DNA of 64,000 nt from contig CM049309.1 of the NCBI GenBank assembly GCA_026874595.1, positions 56,542,426 through 56,606,425 of the forward strand. The letters are read 5' to 3'. Position 1 is the stretch's first letter. Every line of letters starts with the position of its first letter. Shown piece after piece: positions 1-9,318 of the stretch. Source of the DNA: Sipunculus nudus. Taxonomy: Eukaryota > Annelida > Sipuncula > Golfingiida > Sipunculidae. The notes beneath the pieces were generated by a model that was given only the letters and a program-made list of their open reading frames with translations, was not told where the DNA came from and ran no database searches. The translations under genes and the position numbers were made by a program.

Positions 1-581
1 CGCCACTGGCCATTATAATAGATAGGATTGTTATGTTACTATTATATATAAAGATAACACTCTGTCCTGAGTCAGGAACTTTCCTTCTAAAGAAACGTCT
101 CTTCATGCGTTGAGCTGGTAAACATTTAATTAATCTAGTGGTACAGCATTAAATCCGACATACAACTTGCAACATCCGCTTTTAGTCTGTATACGCATAA
201 TGTCTGTACGCTTGTTATTGATTTATCTTTATTAAACATTCAGGGAATTCAAGGAGTTGATAAGGGCACGGAAACACCACAGGAAAGTACTCTGAGGATA
301 GTCTCAAGGTGGGATTTATCTGATGAAAGAGTTCAATGCATGGGCATTAGACCCATATCTTCCAAGTAGAAATCAGTGGAACGTTGTGGGTATGTGACTG
401 CGGCCTCGTCCGTAAATTATAGTATATGACGCAATTTCACATACAACCCACGATTCTTTTTGTGTTGTTATTTTAGTGGGGCAACGAAAGAAGCGATTAA
501 CGTATAGATATTTGAGAGATGAGTTTGAAGTTTCGGAGCAGCGTTCATAAATACACACGTGTGATTGGTAAATTTTGCAGA
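1..581. other. Unannotated sequence, no gene seen
   Basis: AT-rich sequence with no reading frame, RNA or repeat that I can recognise. Short open frames here lack family motifs and splice context. Confidence 0.5.
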
Positions 582-810
582 AGCGGATCTGGGAGGGGGG
601 TCCAGGAGGTCCAGGAGGACTGACCCCCCCCCCCCCCCCCCCGCCCTCTTCTAGCCGCCGCAACCTTCTTTAAGCGTTTCAGGCCAATTTCACGACGTGG
701 CACCCCCTTCTTTTCTGGACCTGGGAGCTTTTTTATACATTGAAATTAGTCCTCAAGGTTTGAACCCCCCCCCCTTTTTTTCTTTTTTACTAAATCCTGG
801 ATCCGCCCCT
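582..810. mobile_element. Poly(G)/poly(C) MITE-like element
   Basis: The left end reads gcggatctggg and the right end reads cctggatccgcccct, so the termini are inverted copies of a GGGGCGGATCCAGG-type sequence. Inside are a C tract of about 19 nt at 624-642 and a second C run near 764-773. Related sequences occur in this window at 25,786, 29,093, 34,556, 57,228 and 61,163. No coding capacity. It is probably a non-autonomous DNA element; no target duplication could be fixed. Confidence 0.5.
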
Positions 811-1195
811 GTTTTGTCATGAATTTCGAAGTCAAATCGTGCGATGTTCCTAACATAATTGTAAGATATATAATTATAACCGTAGGATTAACACGACTCT
901 CACAAAAAAGTCGTACGATCGAGGAATATTCGTAGGACTGTCGTTGGTTTAACTTAGGACTGTCATAGGAAATTTCTGCGATTCTGGGTGCCTCAGATTA
1001 AAAAAAAGTATATCCAGATCTCTATGGCAAGGGCTTACTATATAATTTTCTGTCGCAAAACACTGGAATTTCCTACGACACCACCACGACTGTCCTAGAA
1101 CTTTCCAAAATTTCTGTCGTAACCAGACCTATCTGTTTTCGACTTTTGTGAACCGTGGCGTTAATTTATCTTCCAGAGCGGGGGGAAGACTCGTC
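811..1195. other. Unannotated sequence
   Basis: AT-rich, with several 'tcgtacgat' and 'taggactgtc' motifs recurring loosely near 900-1,110. This suggests an old degenerate repeat. No gene seen. Confidence 0.35.
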
Positions 1196-1324
1196 CACAC
1201 ATACACACACACATATATATAAAATATATATCTGCAAAAAAAGATGATTACGTCCAACTTTATATATATTTATGTATATTATATATATATACTTATTTGC
1301 ATCTATATGAATATGACATATTTG

Positions 1325-1326
<2 letters not shown>

Positions 1327-1377
<51 letters not shown>
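1327..1377. repeat. (AT)n microsatellite
   Basis: Near-perfect AT dinucleotide run broken by a single 'ac'. A short (CA)n tract lies just upstream near 1,199-1,214. Confidence 0.9.
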
Positions 1378-1573
1378 CTTAATCACATTTCAAATATATT
1401 AAAATTAAGTATATAATTTAAGAAAATAAGATATTATGTTTCCAGTATATGTTAATTCTTAACCAGGTTTAGATATAATGTTTCATATAGCAGACTTAAA
1501 TGGAACCAAAGTATATAACTTTTTTTATTCCTATATTTCATTTGTGATATATAAATAATGAACTCTGAATAGT

Positions 1574-1656
1574 GGGGGGGGGGGTGATTACAATGATCAC
1601 CCCCCCCCCCCCCCTCCTTGCTAAAAAGTGGGGGGGGGGGGGAATATATACCCCCC
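1574..1656. repeat. Poly(G)/poly(C) hairpin cluster
   Basis: G11 at 1,574-1,584 is followed by tgattacaatgatca and then C15 at 1,600-1,614. The arms are complementary (G run plus TGAT against ATCA plus C run), giving a strong hairpin. A second G13 run lies at 1,630-1,642 and a C6 at 1,651-1,656. On purine and pyrimidine grounds it could also form G-quadruplex or i-motif structures. Confidence 0.8.
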
Positions 1657-2044
1657 ATGGCCCTCCATTTATATTGACGGCCCTGTTTTAGAAATGAAAA
1701 TAATGTTTGGACTCCCACTCATACCTTATGTAATCAAAGAGGTCTCTCTTTGGAAAAAAAACTCACCCTGCTATACCCGGAATTTCATTATGAAAAGAAG
1801 ACAGTTGAACTGAGTTTTTTTAGTTGTCATGAGTGTAGCTCTTAAAAAATGCAGCAGCTGGAATACTGAGCAGTGTAACTCACTGAATGTCCATTATGTA
1901 AGCATTACGAAGAATCAATAGATAAAAGTTCTGTGTAAACATTTGGAAGAAACTTTTACTTTCAACATAGAGGCTACTTTAAAATTTCTAACAATTTTTG
2001 TGGGGTAAAGATCATTATGGGGTTGATGAGAACCCCTTGTTTTA

Positions 2045-2065
2045 TATGTGTGTGTGTGTGTGTGT
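2045..2065. repeat. (TG)n microsatellite
   Basis: A short perfect TG dinucleotide run just upstream of the first MITE. Confidence 0.85.
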
Positions 2066-2090
2066 CAGAGGTTTTTCCTTTGGTTCATAC

Positions 2091-2624
2091 TATAGTCCGT
2101 TTCATTCCCTCATGTCCACCTGTTTTTTGCTATGAAAATTTTAATTAGGTACATTTCAAGGGAAACAATTATAGTGTAGAGGAGAGGATTACAGAAGGTA
2201 ACTAAAGGTAACTAAATTCCTACCTTATTCCTTATTTGAGTAACAGAATTTTCTGAAAATATGAGAAATCAGTCTACATTTTACAACATCTTACCCACTT
2301 ATGGCGGTCAAGGTCCTTGGTCACATGCAAAAGCAGCCTCAACTGACAGCTGCTGATTGGATGATCTCATGTAAACACTCTAAAAACTATAACCAGCTAA
2401 AACAGTGATGGCTACTTATGGAGGGACACACCATATCTGACAGATCATGATAAAGGGACTAAAATGTTGTGAAACATAAACGGGGGATTTATTGTAAAAT
2501 TCTTAACTGCCATATTAGGCTGTCACTTCCATATGTTGTTTACTTGGAAAATATTGGAAAATATAAACTTTAAATAAATCATCTACAAAAAACAGGTGGA
2601 CAGCAGGTGGTGAAATGGACTATA
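2091..2624. mobile_element. Mariner-like MITE, copy 1
   Basis: The left end (tatagtccgtttcattccct...tgtccacctgttttttgc) matches the reverse complement of the right end over about 38 bp, with a few mismatches. Both ends sit at TA dinucleotides (ta|tagtcc ... ggacta|ta), the target duplication typical of Tc1/mariner elements. The interior has no coding frame. It holds segments shared with the copy at 2,859, such as ggtcaaggtc and ggtcacatgcaaaa. Confidence 0.75.
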
Positions 2625-2858
2625 GGTGCCTTGACCGTCACCCGTGAGTAGGAATAAACATAGCCATTTTGTATTATAAATGTTTGCTGGAAAACGTCTT
2701 GAATTACCTTTAGTGTTCCATGATCAAATAAGCGAAAAGTTGTTATCGTATCGAGTCATTAAAAAATACACTATCGTCAGTTCAGCTGGTTATCTCATAC
2801 ACTATTGAATCAGCCCTCAGTATTCGCTCCCAGTAATCGCTTACCGATTGCATACATC

Positions 2859-3385
2859 TATAGCCTGTTTCATCCCCTCATGTCCACCCTTTTTTTTTTG
2901 CTATGAAACTTTCATTAGTTACATTTCAAGGGAACAATTATTGTTGAGAGTATAAAAGGACCTTATTTTTATAGAGGAGAAATAAATACCTATCTTATAC
3001 CTTATATCTTATACCTATCTTATACCTATCTTATGAAAGAAACAGTGTTATATAAGAAAATCTGAGAAATTAGTCTCCATTTTACAACATATAGACCCTC
3101 TTTATCGGTCAAGGTCATTGGTCACATGCAAAAAACAGCCTCAATTGACAGCTGATGATTGGATTATGACACCCTAAAAATAAAACCAGCTAAATCAAAG
3201 ATGGCTACTCATGCAGGGACACATCATATCTGTGAAACAAAAATTTGGGATTTACTGTTAAATTCTAAATTACCATATTAGTTTGTCACTTTCTTATGTA
3301 TTTTTTTCAGAAATAGTAAAAGAATATAAACTTTTAGAAAATTATCTGCAAAAAAAGGTGGACAGCAGGTGGTGAAATGGACTAC
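2859..3385. mobile_element. Mariner-like MITE, copy 2
   Basis: Second member of the same family in the same orientation, about 235 bp after the first copy. The ends (tagcctgtttcatcccctca ... ggtggtgaaatggacta) and interior are collinear with copy 1 at lower identity. It is non-coding. Confidence 0.72.
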
Positions 3386-4304
3386 GGCAAAAAAAGTGTG
3401 TTTTTTTTCCTAAATAAGTGCGGGCGGGAGGGTCATTACTTTTTTTGTATATTTCGATAAAAATGTCATATGATCAGGGAGAAGTATGATAATAACATTT
3501 TTTTTGCTAAACAAGTAAAAGCACTACATAACAACAGAAATTTTATCAAAACTGTATGATTTTATCTTCTTGAAAGAAATATCCGTGCGGCTGGAGCTCA
3601 AAATTTGTAAGTTTCTATTGAAATCAGAATGTAAAAAAATTTTTAGGCGGGGGTTAAAAATTCACACGGGCAGTGACTGAGAACCATACATTTTATTATT
3701 TTTTTGGCCCTTAGTTTCCTTTGTGGACGAGAGCTCTTTACTAATTGGCCATGCCCCCCCCCCCCCCCGCTTCCGTAACCTATTACAGGGGGTTTACTCC
3801 ATTCTAGGGGCCTAGACCCCCTCCAGACGTGAGGTTCACCAAGATACCAATAATGTGCCTGCTTGAAGAACTGCTGAACTGTGTTTATAAAAATAATTGA
3901 AGGATGAAACTAAATATATGTGTTTCAGTATCAAGCATATATTTGGCTTATTAAGCAAGATATAGCATATTTTAGTCCCGACTTTGCCAAAGTTCAAAAT
4001 TTGGTCACCTTTACCTACTTTTCAAGGTCACAGAGTTTTTTATAGAATAAAAATTTTTAAAAATATTTCCAAGGAACCACTGACTAGATTGTTATGAAAT
4101 ATAGCGTATTTTTGGCCTTTATGTGTACTGCTTCGCCAGACTGGTCGCACCACTCACAATATCTGAACTTAACAATGGTACTTCATTTGGTCAGGGGTGA
4201 AGTATAAGAACAGAATCATTGTCAAGTTCGACGATGGGTCATTTGTGCCCTCTGTTGTTGCTTACTGCATGTTATTTTATGTAATCATACAGATTTATAT
4301 CGCT
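3386..4304. other. Unannotated sequence
   Basis: AT-rich, with a C15-type homopolymer near 3,755-3,768 and 'aaggtcac'-type motifs near 4,010-4,030. No gene or definable repeat boundary seen. Confidence 0.4.
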
Positions 4305-4450
4305 TCAATTGCTCAGGGAAAAATATCGGGCCGTTCCCGGTTTTGAACCCATGTTGGAGGCGCACAAGTCCGGCGTACCAACCGCTTCGCTAGAAAAGCA
4401 ACCTTCCCTAGCGAGACAATTCGGTCCGCTTTTATGTCACCACGTAACAC
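4305..4450 (-). mobile_element. tRNA-derived SINE-like copy A
   Basis: On the minus strand an A-box-like segment (tagcgaagcggttgg, about 4,378-4,392) precedes a B-box-like segment (gggttcaaaaccggg, 4,336-4,350). This is the order and spacing of a tRNA internal promoter. A near-identical copy lies about 275 bp downstream, so it is a repeat and not a single tRNA gene. The 3' end is uncertain. Confidence 0.5.
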
Positions 4451-4584
4451 ACCCCCCTCTTAAGAGCGTTCTGTTATCAGAACAAGACTAATTATCTCAG
4501 GAGTCACACTTTTGTGAGCTTATTCCCTGGGCCACAAAGTTTACCGTCACGTTTGACGAGCCGACATTTTGTTACGAAGGCAAA

Positions 4585-4730
4585 TAAATCAGGGGAAAAT
4601 ATCGGGCCGATCCCGGATTCAAACCCATGTTGGTGGCGCACAAGTCCGGCGTACCAACCGCTTCGCTAGAAAAGCAAGCTTCCCTAGCGAGACAGTTCGG
4701 TCCGCTTTTATGTCACCACGTAACAACATC
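4585..4730 (-). mobile_element. tRNA-derived SINE-like copy B
   Basis: Same orientation and content as copy A. The B-box-like segment is gggtttgaatccggg at 4,612-4,626 and the A-box-like segment is at about 4,655-4,668. This copy matches the Pol III B-box consensus better than copy A. Confidence 0.5.
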
Positions 4731-7109
4731 CGCGATCTGGAACACTATCTGTCCCGACAAATTATTGCCACAAAAATCTTTGGTGTTTGTGAGAGAAGCT
4801 CCACGATGTCATCTTCTACGACCTGCATAGAATCCGATTTATCACGATTGAGAACGATTCTATCACGTCCACATGCCGACTGACGTACGACCAGGCACGA
4901 TCGTCTGCGATAAGCTACGATTATTCAGGATTTACCACCCTTAATTTACCATGGACATTACAGCCCTTATGACAAACTCTGGTAAAGCGTATCAACGTCG
5001 GAGCACAAAGTCGTGCACTAAGTCGTGCAAAATGTGAGGAAACAACCAACGAATGCCCAGGATTGAGCACGATTGATTCCGATCAAGCCGAATACTGGAT
5101 CTACAGTGATGACGATCGTCTTACGATTGAGCTTCTTAAACAAAAACAAAAAAAAAAAAAAAAAAAAACAGCAGCTCCACGATAATTTTGACCCGTTTGC
5201 AAATATTCGTAGCCCTCTCCTGACATACCATGACCCATCCTTTCCTCTACAATTCACAGCGACGGCAAAACGACTTTTTTTTTAAATTATTTAGGTTATA
5301 CAGTATATATACCCAAATCAAACGATACAATAACAAGAAAACTGAGATGAAAACTGAGATACTGAGTATACGGAGATACTCCAGATCCCATATCCCATTT
5401 ATGATACCTCCATTAAGATTTTGCGATTTAGTTTCTTTGATGCGTAATAATGCTGGCGACATTATACTCACTTCGATGTTGACACCAGTCTAAACCCGGC
5501 CCAACGTTGCCACAGTAAACTGCCAGCTGCCTTTAAATAACTGTCCAAATGGCTCTGTAAGCCACGCAAATGTGGTGTGATGGCTGTTCGATTGCTGTTT
5601 TTATATTCACAGGGTCGAAGCAGCGTTCATTTACGAGACTTTGGTATTTTGCTGCCGTGTCCGCGACATTTATTCAATATGATAAATCTCAGTGTGCAGA
5701 AGTGATTAAACTCAGCTCTGTTGTTAACACTAACCAGGTTTTCAAGAGGTCCTATTTTTGTCTCATATATTTTTCCTACTTTTTCCTCGTGTTTGTTTCC
5801 CACCATAACCTGCAGTGTCAAAGAGTGTGAATAACTTTGAAATTTTGTTTGTATAACAAGTATTTTTTTACAATTCTGGCAAAGATGTCTTCTGAAAACT
5901 GCTGATACAAACGCCACATACAATTTGTTTAAATGTGCATTCAATCATATCAGTTTCTTAATTTCATATTCGTTCATCAAGAATAAGCATGAATTTATAA
6001 TGTTATTACGTGTGGTTTTAGTCCTCCTTCGTCCTAAATTTTCCTTCTATTTTCCTACTTTTTCTATATTTCCAGCCCTATACGTTTGTTTTGTACGAAA
6101 TCTATACCTTTTGTTGTAATTCATTTTGTCATTTCTTAATCAGGCTGGCTATACAGGACACAAAATACACCACTAGATATATACACTTTTGACACCCACG
6201 GCTTCATATTTACTCTCGAGCCAACAGCTGGGCTATATTGTATTGTTATCTGGTTATACCGGTACAGGTAAAAAAAAGCAAAGGTAAATATAACATGCTT
6301 GTTAATGGGTAAGTAACAGAAGCACTGCATATATAGCTGAAATGATTCAGCACAACTTCTTATCAATACAATATCGCGTTCGAGTTCGATTTTGGGCAAA
6401 ATATACGCATATGTAATAAGGTTATGCAGAGGTCACTAGGCTATACTTTTTGTTGTCGCCGCGATAACGTACCAGGAATATGAATATGAAATATTAATTA
6501 ATATTATTATTAATCAATATCTTACCAAAGTTTGATTTCCGGCAAAATCCATGCATATTTAATGAGGCCAGAGGTTACCAGAATTCGGTGGTGCCGTGAT
6601 GACTCTCTAAAAATCTTATGGACTTTCATGAAACTCATTATAAAAATAAACCAATAGAGTTTCTCACCTGAATTACATTCTCGGCAAAATCCATACATAT
6701 TTAATGAGGTCAGAGGTCACAAGAACTACGACGGGTGTTTTATGCACCATTTGCGGTGCTCTTGTTTGTCATAAGTGAAACAAACTTTTGAATCATCACA
6801 AGCATATGTGACTGTTTCTTTTACATGATGAAATTAAACACTCTTGAAATATAATAATTTTTTAGATAAACAAGGAAACAAACATACTTTCATATGCTCA
6901 CACTGATAATATTGCCAAGACATAAACAGAGTTGCACATCTATATAATTAATACGGAGTTGGGTTTTTTGTAGACCACGGTTTACCTGCTTCCCCTCTCA
7001 TTTGACTCTCTAAATTCGGCAGGCGTATCGGTGGTGTGCTCTTCTAGGACAAGTTTGCTTTATTTTGCGGTTGTATGCCCTATTAAGCTGAATAATTAAA
7101 AATTTTTAT
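4731..7109. other. Unannotated sequence
   Basis: No recognisable gene. The stretch 4,780-5,110 is richer in CG and has recurrent 'cgattgag/gatcg' motifs, probably an old repeat. Two similar segments containing 'ttccggcaaaatccatgcatatttaatgagg' motifs occur near 6,537 and 6,680, an old short direct duplication. Poly(A) lies near 5,150-5,168. Open frames are short and have no family motifs. Confidence 0.4.
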
Positions 7110-7985
7110 ATTTCCCTATTTGGTACCCCCATATCTTTTGTGCTGCAAGGTCCTCCACGCCTGTGACACTTTTTCAGGAGGCGCCTCGGGGATTTTCACT
7201 GGCCTGTTAAGACCTTGGCAAGAGCGCATGTCCAGTTCAAAGTCATTTCCGTGCAATACGCGGTCACGCTGGTCCATTATAATCCTCATTGTTCCCATAT
7301 CTATTGTAACGCCTCTAAAGGATTTTTTTCTCTCGAAAGGAAGTAAAGGTTTTTAATCCAAAGACCACATGACTCCCCTTTCAATGCGAGGGCTTTTCAG
7401 TTTAGTCAACACTGGGCACTGAGTCAAGTGATACATGTGACCACCGTTGGACACATTTTTTATGGGTTACAGGTATGTTGGTTTTTATACATTCAAAAAT
7501 ATCTTTCCATGATAAACATGGTTTCAAAAGTTCGGCCCTGTCATGTGTTTTATGACTTTTTTTTCAGAAAGAAACCCCACAACTCAATTATCTTCGGGTT
7601 GGGTAGGGTGGGGTGGGGGAGGGGTTGGTTCACATATATTTGTTAAGATCCGTTGTCTGTAGGACGGTGAAACATGAAAAAATATCAACAATACATCTTT
7701 CAATTGATAACAAACTAGAATCTGTAGTCCTTTAATATTAGTCATGTGTTCACGCGTATGCGTTTCATGTGTGAACACTGTCATGCTTCAGTAACACGAG
7801 TTCAGCTTGCGAGAGGCAGAACAAATGAATACGAATGGGTGGCTTCCACACGGGGATAAAGGAATGGTCCTTTATCATAATGGTTCATAAGAAAATATAT
7901 ATTTTGGTGATTCTTATTACCTCCAAAATGAAATGGACTATTGATAGGTCTTTACCCTAACCCTCTACAAATGTTCAGCAAAACA
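7110..7985. repeat. Tandem unit A (intact neighbour of the BEL target)
   Basis: This unit is collinear with the sequence at about 7,986-8,237 plus 17,526-17,925. Shared landmarks are 'cctgt(g/c)acrctttttcagg' (7,160 and 7,993), 'ttacaggtatgttg...ttttatacatt' (7,467 and 8,210), and 'tatctttccatg' (7,500 and 17,531). Units A and B form an old tandem duplication of about 0.8 kb. Non-coding. Confidence 0.7.
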
Positions 7986-8237
7986 TTTTTCGCCTGTCAC
8001 GCTTTTTCAGGAGGCGACCTGTAATCCCCACTGACCCCCACTGCCATTCTATCGCCTGTTAAGGAATTTTACTCTGTCATAGAAGTAAAGATTTAAAATT
8101 CAGGCGAGGAACACATGTCCAAATGAATCTTTTAATAGGGAGCACTTTTCCATTGAGTGGACAGAAAGAACTGAGACCCTTTACACGATCACCGTTTTAT
8201 AGGTTTACAGGTATGTTGATTTTTATACATTTAGAAG
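7986..8237. repeat. Tandem unit B, left part, interrupted by BEL insertion
   Basis: The left piece of the second unit ends in agaag (8,233-8,237), the first copy of the 5-bp target duplication. The unit resumes at 17,526. Confidence 0.7.
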
Positions 8238-8268
8238 TGTAAGGGACGTAGTCATTTTCCATAGATTT

Positions 8269-8282
8269 CCACTAGGTGGCAC
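8269..8282 (+). promoter_or_regulatory. CTCF-type motif in LTR1 U3
   Basis: CCACTAGGTGGCAC matches the published core consensus CCASYAGRKGGCRS at all 14 positions. It lies 31 bp inside the LTR. CTCF is conserved across bilaterians, but binding here is an inference. Confidence 0.55.
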
Positions 8283-8919
8283 TAGAAGAATGAGCCAGTA
8301 AGTGGCTCAGTTACTTTTTTGTCTGTACGGCAGTTCGTGCATTTTTTGGTAATCAGATCAGCCTGAACCCATAAGGGGAGAAGCATGTTGCTCGACAGTA
8401 TGCCGCAATGTCGTAAGTAATCACATATTTACTTTCATTTATATACTGATAATTGTATAAAATATTCATTAAGTAGTCTTAATACTGCAGTCATTAACAT
8501 TTCTTCATTTTATAGTTTGAAAGTTGTAATAGAACAGAAAAAGTTTGTGTACCTCGATTGTCACGCCCTACATTACCCTGTAGTAGCTTGTATACATGCT
8601 GAACAGTGCTTGCTCCCATGTACGGACAGGGCCCAATTAATTTTTCTGTGCTGTAAGATAGTATGGGCTGTGGTATGTCACTGCTGATATGAGCGGAGCT
8701 AGGCTCTCATAAAAGGACAATGCCATCCATGACTGTGTTGCTGTATATAGGAATAGCTTAATTATGTCTTCATATGTTTGTGTTATGTAGGAATAATGAT
8801 TAAATTGTGATATTTGCTTATTTACTGCTGCATTTTGGTACAAGTAACTAGTATTTACACTAAATCAGTAAATTTAATGGCTAATATTTCAATATTATTA
8901 GGTTAAAGTAACAGGTCAG

Positions 8920-8927
8920 TATAAAAG
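8920..8927 (+). promoter_or_regulatory. LTR1 TATA box
   Basis: TATAAAAG sits about 680 bp into the LTR, upstream of the AATAAA at 9,208, as expected for U3/R order. Initiation would fall near 8,945-8,955. The same site is repeated in LTR2 at 15,930 and is missing from truncated LTR3. Confidence 0.65.
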
Positions 8928-9207
8928 GGTAAACATGTGCAACATAGACTTCTTATTCAGTTAATATATTATTTTCTGATCAGTAAGCCATACATAGTTT
9001 AGAATTTGGATTTGTTTTGTCATATCAGCAGCATGATTGATTTGTTTATTAATCATACAATTAGAGAGTCTTTTATATACCTTATATATATTTCATCCAT
9101 AGGAATTTCATTTATTAATGCATGTCCATACTTATTTGCATTTAGATGTAGCTTTAGACATTAGAGTAAATTTATATTTGTTAATTTGTAGATTGAACCG
9201 GCTTCAG

Positions 9208-9213
9208 AATAAA
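9208..9213 (+). terminator. LTR1 polyadenylation signal
   Basis: AATAAA in cagaataaagaatt, about 60 bp before the LTR end. It is present in all three LTR copies (LTR2 at 16,218 and LTR3 at about 17,459). Confidence 0.6.
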
Positions 9214-9318
9214 GAATTAAAAACCCTGCCGCGTCCTGACATATTTCTCTGGCTGATCTCGGCTACCAGTCATAGTTCAATGACAGTCAGCTATTGAGTC
9301 GAGTTGACAACAGTAGTC

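Larger units (their letters stand above)
8238..9274 (+). repeat. 5' LTR (LTR1) of the BEL element
   Basis: 1,037 bp, starting tgtaagggacg and ending ccagtcata. The boundaries come from alignment to LTR2 and LTR3 and from the flanking AGAAG. It contains a CTCF-type motif (8,269-8,282), a TATA box (8,920-8,927) and a polyadenylation signal (9,208-9,213). Read by eye, it differs from LTR2 at one position near 9,248 (tctct here, tccct in LTR2). The 3' end is CATA instead of the usual CA. Confidence 0.9.

Noticed and set aside
9304..9318. TTG at 9,304 as the gag-pol start
   Set aside because: Non-ATG initiation is not needed: an ATG lies in frame at 9,319, and an in-frame TGA lies just upstream of 9,304.
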